A DNA stretch of 17,368 bases from an uncultured Clostridia bacterium (GCA_944389715.1 CALXNI010000039.1:1-17368); one strand, 5' to 3'; counted from the first letter of the stretch, positions 1 through 8,690 are shown. Program-made: numbers and translations. Notes: generated by a model from the letters alone, not told the origin.

Positions 1-120
1 CGCCCCTACAACATTTGCAATAAATTTCGTATTTTTCGGACGGCAGATTGCCGTCCCTACATTTTTAAATTTTAATCTCCAACATCTAACCTCTAATCTC
101 TAAACAACAAATAACAATTT
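1..120. repeat. Intergenic repeat, inverted copy of 17150-17269
   Basis: Read on the minus strand, this stretch matches 17150-17269 with only two differences that I can see (about 118 of 120 bases). It carries a G+C-rich hairpin with GGACGGCA/TGCCGTCC arms near 39-57, a linker of the AAATTTATTGCAAATGTTG type, and a purine-rich module made of TTAGAGATTAGAGGTTAGA-like words. The same modules recur in other gaps of the window. It contains no gene. Confidence 0.9.
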
Positions 121-160
121 ATCTCACTGTCTAATTGTAGACTTTTCCTAAATTCTATGA

Positions 161-166
161 TATAAT
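161..166 (+). promoter_or_regulatory. Probable -10 box of the ftsY promoter
   Basis: A perfect TATAAT lies 40 bases before the ftsY start. No convincing -35 box at 16-18 base spacing is present; TTGTAG at 135-140 is 20 bases away. The assignment therefore rests on the -10 box and its position. Confidence 0.45.
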
Positions 167-206
167 ACTTCACGAATTAAAATAATTGTGTGGAAGAGGT
201 ACATTT

Positions 207-1114
207 ATGGGATTTTTTGATAAATTAAAAAATGGGCTTGGAAAAACAAGAAATTCTCTAAACGATAAAATTAATAACGTTTTTAGTACTTTTAGAAAAG
301 TAGATGAAGAGCTATTAGAAGAGCTAGAAGAAATACTTATAATGTCTGATATAGGAGTAGATACTTCAGTAGAAATAATATCTAAATTAAGAAACAGAAT
401 AAAAAAAGAAAAAATTGAAAATGAAGAAGATGTAAAAAAAGCATTAAAAGAAGAAATGCAAAAAATTTTAGATGAGGTAGATAACGGATTAGACTTATCT
501 AAAAAGCCAACAGTAATATTAGTAGTTGGTGTAAATGGAGTTCGGAAAAACAACATCTATTGGTAAAATTGCAAATAGAATAAAAAAAGAAGGAAAAGAA
601 GTAATAATTGCAGCAGCAGATACATTTAGAGCAGCAGCAGTAGAACAAGTGGAAATATGGGCTAATCGTAGTAATTCTAAAATAGTTAAAAGAGAAGAAG
701 GCACAGATCCGGCTTCTGTTGTATACGAAGCAATACAAGAACTAAAAAATGATGATGCAGATGTTTTAATATGTGATACAGCAGGAAGATTACATAATAA
801 AAAATATTTAATGGACGAGCTTTTAAAAATAAAAAAAGTAATAGACAAAGAATTGCCAGAAGCAAAAAAAGAAGTACTTTTAGTATTAGATGCAACAACA
901 GGACAAAATGCAATAGCACAAGTAAAAGCATTTAAAGAAACAGTAGATATTACAGGCTTAATACTTACAAAATTAGATGGAACAGCAAAAGGACGGAGTT
1001 GTTATAGGAATAGTTGCAGAAAATAAAATACCAGTAAAATTTATAGGAATTGGAGAACAAATAGACGATATGGAAATCTTTAATTCAAAAGACTTTGTGG
1101 ACGCAATACTATAA
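207..1114 (+). CDS. ftsY: Signal recognition particle receptor FtsY, interrupted by two in-frame CGG codons (+1 shifts needed)
   Basis: FtsY is the membrane-associated GTPase that docks the SRP-ribosome complex at the translocon. With one base skipped at C543 and one at C994 the reading gives 301 residues, the usual size of a bare NG-domain FtsY: N-terminal helical bundle (residues 1-95), Walker A GVNGVGKTT (108-116), the ADTFRAAA region, DTAGR (G3), TKLDG (G4) and the GTAKGG closing motif. Without the shifts translation stops at 564-566, and the second segment stops at 1024-1026. The start at ATG 207 follows GAAGAGG and begins MGFFDKLK, typical of the family; an upstream TTG at 186 would add seven atypical residues. 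All other residues look conserved, so this is not a decaying pseudogene. FtsY is normally essential, so the two interruptions must be either recoded or sequence errors. Confidence 0.93.
543..546 (+). other. Putative +1 recoding site 1 (CGG-A in ftsY Walker A)
   Basis: The zero-frame codons are GTT-CGG-AAA. Skipping C543 gives GTT-GGA-AAA and restores the Walker A glycine and lysine of FtsY. The unshifted frame ends at TAA 564-566, seven codons beyond CGG. The extra base is seen directly; that ribosomes skip it is inference. Confidence 0.6.
994..997 (+). other. Putative +1 recoding site 2 (CGG-A in ftsY GTAKGG motif)
   Basis: The zero-frame codons are GGA-CGG-AGT. Skipping C994 gives GGA-GGA-GTT and restores the conserved GTAKGG motif and the C-terminal helix. 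The unshifted frame stops at 1024-1026, ten codons beyond CGG. Confidence 0.6.
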
Positions 1115-1157
1115 AAGAGTTTAAAAAAGCTAAAATATTGGCATAATTAATTCACAG

Positions 1158-1209
1158 TAGGGACATTCCTCAATCCATGAGAAATACCTGTGACTGAGGT
1201 TTGTGCCTA
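1158..1209 (+). other. Imperfect hairpin between ftsY and the UPF0182 gene
   Basis: Arms 1158-1172 and 1195-1209 pair at 12 of 15 positions (TAGG-ACA-CCTCA against TGAGG-TGT-CCTA), with a 22-base loop. It lacks a following T-run, so it is not a standard terminator. It ends 11 bases before the CAGGAGG ribosome binding site of the next gene. It could be a short palindromic repeat or a leader structure. Confidence 0.4.
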
Positions 1210-1232
1210 TACAATAAAAACAGGAGGATAAT

Positions 1233-4004
1233 ATGAAGAAAAACAATAAAAGAATTATATTAGTAATTACATTTTTAATTTTATTTGCAATTTATCTTGC
1301 AATCACATTAAGAGGAGAATATTTAAAAACATTAGAAATAGGCGAACAATTTTTAGAAGTATTCAAACAAAATATAAAATATAGAGCAACTATAGTTTTA
1401 ATTAATTTTGTAGTGTTATACATTTTAACATATATAACAACACGATTTATAAAAAGAGGATTAAAAAAGTTTTTTGATGACGAAAAAAAAGAAATGCCAA
1501 AACTTCCAAATAAATCTATATGTTTAATATTTAGTGTGATAGTTAGCATGATTACTTCTAATCTAATAATAGAAAAGGCTATGCTTGCAATAAATAGTAC
1601 ATGGTTTGGAAAGTCAGATCCAATTTTTAATTTAGATATAGGGTATTATATTTTTCAAAAACCATTTATAGAAACAATAATAATATACTTTATTGCATTA
1701 GTTGCGGTATATTCAATATATGTGGCAGTTTATTATATAATTGCATTTAATGTTTATTTTGAAAAAGGAATAGATCCAAAGATATTGAAAAAAAATACAT
1801 TTATAAAGCATATAATTACTAACATCATATTAATAGTTATTGGACTTTCAGCAATTACTCTTTTGAATGTACAAGATGTTGTTTGCGATAAGTTTTTGGA
1901 TTTACCAAGTGGCGAAAGTCTTAATGGTGCGGGACTTATAGAGTCAACAATTAAAGTATGGGGATATAGAATTTTTGCATTAGTTATTTTAATATGTTCA
2001 ATTTTGGCAATTAATAGTTTTAAAAAGGAAAAATTTAAATCAGTAATGATATGCCTAAGTTCAATTCCAATATATCTAGTTTTATTATTTGTAGTTATGT
2101 TAGGATTTGATTTAATTTATGTTAACAAAAACGAATTAGATAAAGAAAAAATATACATAGAGAATAATATTGCATTTACTAAAGATGCTTATGATATAAA
2201 TATTGACGAAATAGAAATACAAAATAGTGGAACAATATCAAATACAGATATTCAAGAAAATCAAGATGTGATAGACAATATTAATTTACTAAATGAAGAT
2301 ACAATATTGGAAAATTTGGCACAATACCAAACAAATTCGGGATATTATTCATACAAAGTTGCAAAACCAGGTTTATATAACATAGAAGGAAAAGATGAAT
2401 TAGTATATGTAAGTCCAAGAGAAATAATCAGTAATGACACAAGAACCTATAACAATAAAACTTATGAATATACACATGGATATGGAGCAATAATTACATC
2501 TGCAAGTAGTGTAGATGAAAATGGAAATGTACAGTATATACAAAGCGAATTTTCTGGTGATGATAATAAAGTAAATATAACAGAACCAAGAATATACTTT
2601 GGGCTAGAAACCAATGAGCCAATTGTAACTAATGCAAAGAATAAACAAGAATATGATTATCCTTTAACTAGTACAACAAGTGCAACTAATGTATATAATG
2701 GAGAAGCAGGACTTAACCTTAATTTTATAGATAGATTTATTTTAGGTTTGAAGGAAGGAAATTTAGGAATAGCTTTTTCGGGAAATGTTACAAAAGATAG
2801 TAAAATAATTACAACAAGAAATATTATAGAAAGAGCAAAAACTATAATGCCATATTTAAAATATGACGAAGAGCCATATATGGTAATTACAGACGAAGGA
2901 AAACTGATGTGGGTATTAGATGCATATACAACGTCAAATAATTATCCATATTCTCAAGAGACTATTATAGAATACGAAGGAATAAGAGAAAAAATAAATT
3001 ATATTAGAAATTCTGTAAAAGTCTTAATTGATCCATATAATGGAACAACAAAATTTTATATAACAGATAGCACGGATCCTATAGTTGCTGCATACAAAAA
3101 AATGTATCCGGGACTATTTGAAGAAGAAGAAATTCCAGAAGATATAGCAGAGCATATAGTATATTCTAAATATTTATATAAAATACAAGCTCAAATGTTA
3201 GAAAAATATCACAACATTCAATCAGAAGTTTTATATAGAGAAGATGATGTTTGGGATGCATGTAAAGAAAATACTACAAGAACTACAAGTACAGCAACGG
3301 GTACAGAAATAGAGCCATATTATACTATGGTAAAAACTGTTGATAGTAATTCTGCAAAATTAGGATTAGTAATACCTTATACAATTTTAGAAAAGCAGAA
3401 CATTATTTCATATTTAGTTGCAACAAGTGATGAACAAAACAACAAAAAATTGACATTATATAAATTTAAAACAGAAAATGCTATACTTGGTACAACACAA
3501 TTAGATACGCTAGTAGAACAAGATGAACAAATTTCAAAAGAATTAAATACTTTAAATACATCAGGAACAAATATAGAAAAGAATATAATTGTTGTGCCAA
3601 TAAATAATACTCTTCTTTATGTAGAACCAATTTATCAAGTAATGTTAAATGACGAATCACAGGTTCCATTACTTAAAAAAGTAGTAGTTGCATCAGGAAA
3701 TAAAGTTGCAATTGGTAATAATTTAGAAGAAGCACTAACAAATTTATTATCACAACAAGCAATAGACATAGAAATTGTTAGTGAAAATAAAGATGAACTG
3801 ATTGAACAAATTATAAATGCAAATAATAATTGGAAACAATCTAGTGCAAGTAATGACTGGGAGATGGCAGGTCAAGATATGGAAAAACTTCAACAATTAA
3901 TAGGACAACTAGAAAGTATTATTGAACAAGAACAAGAAAGTGAAGAAGGAAATACTAATCAAACAGATCAAACAAATAACAACACAATAAATTCAATTGA
4001 ATAA
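1233..4004 (+). CDS. UPF0182 family large membrane protein
   Basis: The protein has 923 residues and the UPF0182 layout: seven hydrophobic segments in the first 300 residues (around 8-27, 48-68, 93-111, 147-172, 191-210, 245-262 and 275-297), then a large, probably extracytoplasmic domain to about residue 870, and an acidic Gln/Glu/Asn-rich tail. The family is widespread in clostridia, actinobacteria and cyanobacteria, and I know of no established function. ATG 1233 is preceded by CAGGAGG at good spacing. A strong hairpin and T-run follow the stop (4012-4042), so the gene probably ends its own transcript. No promoter stands out between it and ftsY, so cotranscription with ftsY is possible. 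CGG occurs several times out of frame here but never as a codon. Confidence 0.88.
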   Translation: MKKNNKRIILVITFLILFAIYLAITLRGEYLKTLEIGEQFLEVFKQNIKYRATIVLINFVVLYILTYITTRFIKRGLKKFFDDEKKEMPKLPNKSICLIFSVIVSMITSNLIIEKAMLAINSTWFGKSDPIFNLDIGYYIFQKPFIETIIIYFIALVAVYSIYVAVYYIIAFNVYFEKGIDPKILKKNTFIKHIITNIILIVIGLSAITLLNVQDVVCDKFLDLPSGESLNGAGLIESTIKVWGYRIFALVILICSILAINSFKKEKFKSVMICLSSIPIYLVLLFVVMLGFDLIYVNKNELDKEKIYIENNIAFTKDAYDINIDEIEIQNSGTISNTDIQENQDVIDNINLLNEDTILENLAQYQTNSGYYSYKVAKPGLYNIEGKDELVYVSPREIISNDTRTYNNKTYEYTHGYGAIITSASSVDENGNVQYIQSEFSGDDNKVNITEPRIYFGLETNEPIVTNAKNKQEYDYPLTSTTSATNVYNGEAGLNLNFIDRFILGLKEGNLGIAFSGNVTKDSKIITTRNIIERAKTIMPYLKYDEEPYMVITDEGKLMWVLDAYTTSNNYPYSQETIIEYEGIREKINYIRNSVKVLIDPYNGTTKFYITDSTDPIVAAYKKMYPGLFEEEEIPEDIAEHIVYSKYLYKIQAQMLEKYHNIQSEVLYREDDVWDACKENTTRTTSTATGTEIEPYYTMVKTVDSNSAKLGLVIPYTILEKQNIISYLVATSDEQNNKKLTLYKFKTENAILGTTQLDTLVEQDEQISKELNTLNTSGTNIEKNIIVVPINNTLLYVEPIYQVMLNDESQVPLLKKVVVASGNKVAIGNNLEEALTNLLSQQAIDIEIVSENKDELIEQIINANNNWKQSSASNDWEMAGQDMEKLQQLIGQLESIIEQEQESEEGNTNQTDQTNNNTINSIE

Positions 4005-4011
4005 AATAAAA

Positions 4012-4042
4012 AAAACACCTAAAAATATATTTAGGTGTTTTT
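4012..4042 (+). terminator. Rho-independent terminator overlapping the DUF5665 ribosome binding site
   Basis: A perfect 12-base-pair stem (4012-4023 with 4030-4041) encloses a 6-base loop, and T residues follow. The right arm contains AGGTG (4033-4037), which sits five bases before ATG 4043. The terminator stem therefore also covers the likely Shine-Dalgarno sequence of the next gene. Confidence 0.85.
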
Positions 4043-4318
4043 ATGTTTTTTAAAAAAATAAATGAAAAAATAGATAAAATTAATAAAACTTTAGAAAAGT
4101 CTAATTTAATTGAATTTTCGTATATAATGGGTAGTAAAAAAGAAATTTTAAAAAGAAACTTAATTGCAGGAATATCAAGAGGTGTAGGAATTGGTATAGG
4201 AATAACAATTATAACAGCAATTATAATATACCTCCTTAGAAAACTAATAATGCTAAACATTCCAGTAATAGGAGATTATATAGCAGACATAGTAGAAATA
4301 GTAGAAAGAAGTAGATAG
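4043..4318 (+). CDS. DUF5665 family small membrane protein
   Basis: This 91-residue protein has a charged N-terminal helix, then a Gly/Ile-rich hydrophobic hairpin (around residues 49-82: RNLIAGISRGVGIGIG, a turn, then NIPVIGDYIADIV). This matches the DUF5665 family of small clostridial membrane proteins, whose function I do not know. The start codon comes directly after a terminator stem and its only ribosome binding site is AGGTG within that stem, so translation from read-through mRNA should be weak. The stop codon lies in the left arm of the next terminator (4316-4326). Confidence 0.8.
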   Translation: MFFKKINEKIDKINKTLEKSNLIEFSYIMGSKKEILKRNLIAGISRGVGIGIGITIITAIIIYLLRKLIMLNIPVIGDYIADIVEIVERSR

Positions 4319-4357
4319 ACAAAATGAGGCTGTCCCATTTTGTCTATTTTCTTTTTT
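4316..4357 (+). terminator. Rho-independent terminator after DUF5665
   Basis: Arms 4316-4326 (TAGACAAAATG) and 4336-4346 pair perfectly over 11 bases around a 9-base loop, followed by TTTTCTTTTTT. The DUF5665 stop codon forms the first three bases of the stem. The T-rich tail runs into the response regulator promoter. Confidence 0.85.
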
Positions 4358-4367
4358 GTGATATAAT
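4340..4367 (+). promoter_or_regulatory. Promoter of the two-component operon
   Basis: TTGTCT (4340-4345) and TATAAT (4362-4367) are spaced by 16 bases. The -35 box lies in the right arm of the preceding terminator. The predicted transcript would have a very short leader containing AAGGTG before ATG 4384. Confidence 0.55.
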
Positions 4368-4383
4368 ATTTAAGGTGATAATA

Positions 4384-5055
4384 ATGCAAAAGATTTTAAT
4401 AGTAGAAGATGATATAAAATTAAGAGAAGAATTAAAAAAGTTTTTAGATAATAACGGATATAATACGGTGATTTTAGAAAACTTTGAAAATTCAGTTCAA
4501 GGTATTTTAAATGAAAATGCAGATTTAATATTATTAGATATTAATTTACCATATTTAAATGGGGAATACATATTAAAAGAAATACGAAAAGTATCTAACG
4601 TTCCAATTATAATGGTGACTAGCAAAGATAGTGAGATTGATGAGCTTTTAAGTTTGAATTATGGAGCAGACCAATATGTTACAAAACCATATAATATTCA
4701 AATATTACTTGCTAAAATTTCTGGGCTTTTAAAAAGAACACAAAACATAGATGCAAATCAAAACAAAATAAAGTATAATGATTTTGTTTTAAATGTGTCT
4801 AAAAGCATAATAGAGAAAGATGAGAAGATAATAGAACTTACAAAAAATGAATTAAAAATTTTGCATTACCTTATTTTAAATAAAGGAAAAATAGTATCAA
4901 GAGATGAAATAATGAATTATTTATGGGATACAGAAAGCTATATAGATGATGGAACTTTAACAGTAAATATGACAAGATTAAGAGCAAAGTTAGAAGAAAT
5001 AGGAGAAAAAGACTGTATTGAAACTAAGAGAGGACAAGGGTATATGTTAAAATGA
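4384..5055 (+). CDS. OmpR/PhoB-type response regulator (BceR-like)
   Basis: The protein has 223 residues. The N-terminal receiver domain (1-115) has the acidic pair at D9-D10, phosphoacceptor D52 in LILLDINLP, T79/S80 and K101-P102. The C-terminal winged helix (about 125-223) includes LTKNELKILHYL and a recognition-helix region TVNMTRLRAKLEEIG. ATG 4384 follows AAGGTG; an ATG at 4324 in the same frame lies inside the preceding terminator and is not plausible. The stop overlaps the kinase start by four bases (ATGA), so the two are translationally coupled. The adjacent intramembrane-sensing kinase and Bce-like transporter suggest a role in responding to cell-wall-active peptides, an inference from family context. 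Confidence 0.9.
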   Translation: MQKILIVEDDIKLREELKKFLDNNGYNTVILENFENSVQGILNENADLILLDINLPYLNGEYILKEIRKVSNVPIIMVTSKDSEIDELLSLNYGADQYVTKPYNIQILLAKISGLLKRTQNIDANQNKIKYNDFVLNVSKSIIEKDEKIIELTKNELKILHYLILNKGKIVSRDEIMNYLWDTESYIDDGTLTVNMTRLRAKLEEIGEKDCIETKRGQGYMLK

Positions 5056-6075
5056 GTTTTAAAAGTTTTTTAAAAAATAAATTAATTTACATTATATTAA
5101 TAATATTTATTTCTATTACATCACGGAATATTACTCCTTCCATATAATATTTCGTTATATATAAAGTTATATATATGTATTATGCCAATTGTGTTATTAG
5201 CGTTATGTCTTGAGATAGAGTATTATAACAAAAACAAGTTTTATAAAGTGTTAAAAGAAAATATGGAAGAATTAGAAGAAAAATATTTGATTTCAGAAAT
5301 TATTAAAAATCCTAATTTTGAAGAAGGAAAAATATTAAAAGAAACTTTGCAGGATGCAGGAAAATCTATGCTTGAAAATGTAGATAAATATAAATTTTCA
5401 CAGCAAGATTATAAAGAATATATAGAATTATGGATACACGAAATAAAAATGCCAATAGCAACAAGTAAAATGATTATAGAGAATAATAAAAATGAAGTAA
5501 CAAAAAGTATTGATGAAGAGATTGATAAAATAGAAAATTATACAGAGCAAGCTTTGTTTTATGCAAGAAGCAACACTGTAGAAAAAGATTATTACATAAA
5601 AAAGAGTAATTTAAAAGAAATAGTAAACAATGCCATATTAAAAAATAAAGAAACATTAATACAAAATAATATAAAGATAAAAACTCATGATTTAGATAAG
5701 GAGATTTATACAGATAGTAAATGGTGTGTATTTATATTAAACCAAATAATACAAAATTCTATTAAGTATAGCAAAAAAGAAAATAAAGAAATAGAAATTT
5801 ATGCAAAAGAAGAAAAAGAAAAAGTTATTCTATATGTTAAAGACAATGGTATTGGAATAAAAAAAGGAGAAATTACAAGAGTTTTTGAAAAAGGATTTAC
5901 AGGAGAAAATGGAAGAATAAATGGAAAAAAATCTACTGGAATAGGATTATACTTATGTAAAAAGTTATGTGATAAACTAGGAATTAGTTTAGAGCTAAAT
6001 TCTGAAAAAGATATAGGAACAGAAGTAAGAATAGTATTTCCTAAAAGTAGTTTTATAAATGAAGCTTTGAAATAA
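5052..6075 (+). CDS. Intramembrane-sensing histidine kinase (BceS-like), interrupted by an in-frame CGG
   Basis: The full reading gives 340 residues if C5124 is skipped: 24 residues from ATG 5052, then 316 residues from GGA 5125 on. The zero frame stops at 5145-5147 after 31 residues. The repaired protein has two close N-terminal membrane segments (about 11-30 and 36-54) with almost no external loop, as in BceS kinases, and a length near that family's usual 330-350. The dimerisation helix carries HEIKMPI (phospho-accepting His about residue 129), followed by the N box QNSIKYS, G1 DNGIGI and G2 STGIGLYLC. The ATGA overlap with the regulator supports 5052 as the start. An internal ATG at 5182 would lose the first membrane segment. 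Confidence 0.88.
5124..5127 (+). other. Putative +1 recoding site 3 (CGG-A in kinase)
   Basis: The zero-frame codons are TCA-CGG-AAT. Skipping C5124 gives TCA-GGA-ATA and joins the coupled start at 5052 to the rest of the kinase, between the first two membrane segments. The unshifted frame reaches TAA at 5145-5147, seven codons beyond CGG. Confidence 0.55.
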
Positions 6076-6098
6076 CCTTACAAAAATGTAAGGTTATT
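6071..6098 (+). other. Hairpin at the end of the kinase gene, without a T-run
   Basis: AATAACCTTACA (6071-6082) pairs perfectly with 6087-6098 around an AAAA loop. The kinase stop codon (6073-6075) lies in the left arm. The bases after it (GTAATGTTAATT) are not a T-run, so it may be a weak terminator, an mRNA-stabilising 3' hairpin or a partial attenuator before the transporter gene. Confidence 0.55.
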
Positions 6099-6172
6099 GT
6101 AATGTTAATTAATGGCATGTAATATGAAAAAGGACTAAAATGTAATTAACAAAACAGAAAGGAGAAAAGTAA

Positions 6173-8443
6173 ATGGAAAATGTTTTAGAGGTAAAGAATG
6201 TTGAAAAATACTATGGGAATAAATCTAATTTAACTAAAGCCATAGATAATATTAGTTTTACATGTCAAAAAGGAGAATTTATAGGAATAATGGGGGCAAG
6301 TGGAAGTGGTAAAACAACTTTGCTTAATTGCATTTCTACAATAGATAGAGTAACGGCAGGAAAAATAGTTATAAATGGAAAAGATATTACAAAAAAAAAT
6401 ATTAAAAAGAGTTTTAAAGATTATGCAATATACTTTTTAACATTAGTTTTGGGTATAGCAATTTTTTATATGTTTAACTCATTAGACAGTCAGCAAGCAA
6501 TGCTACAAGTTTCTGCTTCGACTAGAGAGCTTATACAGCTTATGATAACAATGCTTAGTTTTGTTTCTGTAATAATTGCAGTAATTTTAGGATTACTAAT
6601 TGTATATGCCAACAACTTTTTAATAAATAGAAGAAAAAAAGAGTTTGGAATATACATGACACTCGGAATGGGAAGAAGACAAATTTCTAAAATACTTTTC
6701 ATTGAAACAATATTTATAGGAATCATTTCATTAGCAGTAGGATTAGTAATAGGAATATTTGCATCCCAATTTATGTCTGTACTTGTTGCAAAACTTTTTG
6801 AGGCAGATATGTCTGGATATACTTTTGTATTTTCAAAAGATGCATGTATTAAAACATGTATGTACTTTGCAATTATGTATTTAGCAGTAATGATATTTAA
6901 TGCATTTACAATTTCTAGATATAAACTAATAAATTTGCTAACTGCTATTAAGAAAAATGAGCAAGTAAAAATGAAAAATCCAATTGCATGCATTATAGTG
7001 TTTATAATTGCACTAGCTACTTTAATATTTTGTTACTATAAAGTAACAATTGATGCAGATTCAATTATGACAGAAGAAAAAATGTTACAAATAATTTTAC
7101 TTGGAATTGTTGCAACAATACTTACATTTTGGTCTTTATCTGGATTTATCTTAAAAATAGTACAATCAAGGAAAAAAATATATTTAAAAGGAACAAATAT
7201 GTTTGCATTAAGGCAGTTACACAACAAAATTAACACAACAGTTGTAAGCATGTCTGTAATATGTTTAATGCTATTCATGACAATTACAATACTTTCTTCA
7301 TCACTATCTTTAAGAAATACAATGCAAAAGGATTTAATAGAAATGACCCCAGTAGATGTTAACTTATACAAACCTGCATACTTGCCAGAAGATGACGAAG
7401 ATTATACCAAAGAAGCGGTAGAAGATTCTAAAAAACCAATTACACAAACTTTAGAAAATAATGGTTTTGATTTAAATAACTTAAAAGATATTGTAGAAAT
7501 TCCAATATATGCAACGAATGATTTAACATGGGGAGATACTTTAGGAAGCACATTAGAAGAAGCACAAGCACAATTTAAAATGCTACAATATGATACAGCA
7601 GAGAGAATTATAAAAGTCTATGACTATAACAAAATTGCAAGACTTTATGGACAAGAAGAATACACATTAAATGATAACGAGTACATTGTTCTTTGTGATT
7701 TTGATAATATGAAGGCATTAAGAGACAAAGCACTTGCCAAAAATGAGCCAATAGAAATTTTAGGAAAAGAATATTACCCTAAATATACCAAATGCCAAAG
7801 TGGATATATAGAGATGTCTACAAGCCATATAAATACAGGGGTTATATTAGTCCCAGACAGCTGTGATTTGCAAGATACTATGACAGAAGAAATGTTCTTG
7901 GCAGCTAATTATAATGCAGACACAAAAGAAGAAAAACAAAAAATTGAAGATATATTAGCAGGTGTAGGAGATTCTGAGTTTGTACAAAAATTAAAAGATA
8001 AAGATATAGAATTAGATGGCGTAACAAAGATTAGCCTAATAGAAGCAAGTACTGGCATTGCAACAATAGTAGTGTTTATAGCAATTTATTTAGGAATTAT
8101 ATTTTTAATTGCAAGCTCTGCAATACTCGCATTAAAACAATTAACAGAAAGCTCAGATAATAAGCAGAGATATATAATATTAAGAAAAATAGGTGCAGAT
8201 GAAAAGATGATAAACAAAGCATTATTTAGGCAAATTGGTATATTTTTCTTAATGCCACTTGTGTTTGCAATTATACATTCTATCTTCGGTATACAATTTG
8301 TTATTAAACTAATGGCAGTACTTGCAAGTAAAGAAGAATTATTACCATCTGCTATAACCACAGTTGCTGTAATTGGAATAACTTATGCATTGTACTTTAT
8401 TGCAACATATTTTGGAAGCAAAAACATAATCAAAGAAGAATAA
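6173..8443 (+). CDS. Bce-type ABC transporter remnant: ATPase N-terminus fused in frame to permease
   Basis: The first 74 or so residues are the start of a BceA-type ATPase, with Walker A GASGSGKT (41-48) ending at GKDITK. The sequence then jumps to KNIKKSFKDYAIYF, which resembles the beginning of a BceB-type permease and continues for about 680 residues with FtsX-like membrane segments and a large external domain (about 400-625). The Q-loop, ABC signature, Walker B, D-loop and H-loop are all missing, so this chain cannot hydrolyse ATP as a normal subunit. A typical pair would have an ATPase of about 250 residues and a separate permease of about 670. The junction (about 6390-6406) is an A-run, compatible with a microhomology deletion or an assembly collapse. 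AAGGAG precedes ATG 6173. The neighbouring kinase and regulator are its expected partners. The permease part is intact by eye. Confidence 0.82.
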   Translation: MENVLEVKNVEKYYGNKSNLTKAIDNISFTCQKGEFIGIMGASGSGKTTLLNCISTIDRVTAGKIVINGKDITKKNIKKSFKDYAIYFLTLVLGIAIFYMFNSLDSQQAMLQVSASTRELIQLMITMLSFVSVIIAVILGLLIVYANNFLINRRKKEFGIYMTLGMGRRQISKILFIETIFIGIISLAVGLVIGIFASQFMSVLVAKLFEADMSGYTFVFSKDACIKTCMYFAIMYLAVMIFNAFTISRYKLINLLTAIKKNEQVKMKNPIACIIVFIIALATLIFCYYKVTIDADSIMTEEKMLQIILLGIVATILTFWSLSGFILKIVQSRKKIYLKGTNMFALRQLHNKINTTVVSMSVICLMLFMTITILSSSLSLRNTMQKDLIEMTPVDVNLYKPAYLPEDDEDYTKEAVEDSKKPITQTLENNGFDLNNLKDIVEIPIYATNDLTWGDTLGSTLEEAQAQFKMLQYDTAERIIKVYDYNKIARLYGQEEYTLNDNEYIVLCDFDNMKALRDKALAKNEPIEILGKEYYPKYTKCQSGYIEMSTSHINTGVILVPDSCDLQDTMTEEMFLAANYNADTKEEKQKIEDILAGVGDSEFVQKLKDKDIELDGVTKISLIEASTGIATIVVFIAIYLGIIFLIASSAILALKQLTESSDNKQRYIILRKIGADEKMINKALFRQIGIFFLMPLVFAIIHSIFGIQFVIKLMAVLASKEELLPSAITTVAVIGITYALYFIATYFGSKNIIKEE

Positions 8444-8446
8444 AAA

Positions 8447-8640
8447 TATGTAGGGACGGCAAGAATGCCGTCCGCAACACAAAAAATATTGCAAAAGATG
8501 TAGGGGCGGGCCTTGTGTCCGCCCGAGAATAGCAAATTAATTGCAAACGTTGTAGGGGTTCTACCTCGGCGGTCCCCACACAAGCTCACTCGTAAAATAA
8601 AAACTATTACCCTGCGCGGACTTTAAGCGAGTGGTAGAAT
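8447..8640. repeat. Hairpin repeat cassettes
   Basis: Three cassettes begin with a TGTAGGG word: GGACGGCA/TGCCGTCC arms (8454-8473), the GGGCGG..CCGCCC type with CCTTGTGT loop (8504-8524), and a divergent third (about 8551-8575). A further hairpin has arms CACTCG (8587-8592) and CGAGTG (8628-8633). The same cassette types occur at 1-120, 15110-15310 and 17200-17368. No gene is evident. Confidence 0.8.
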
Positions 8641-8690
8641 AATTTTATTTTATTTATAATCTTACCGAAATATAATCTTTATATCAAAAT

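Noticed and set aside
186..206. Upstream TTG start for ftsY
   Set aside because: The added residues are not FtsY-like, and GAAGAGG is placed for ATG 207.
170..556. Minus-strand open frames across ftsY and other genes
   Set aside because: They mirror strongly conserved plus-strand genes, have no ribosome binding sites and show low-complexity Ser/Ile/Phe/Leu translations.
543..997. ftsY as an ordinary pseudogene
   Set aside because: Both breaks have the same CGG form, no other damage is visible, and FtsY is normally essential.
4324..4383. N-terminal extension of the response regulator from ATG 4324
   Set aside because: It lies inside a terminator and promoter; receiver domains start at the QKILIVEDD strand, served by ATG 4384 with AAGGTG.
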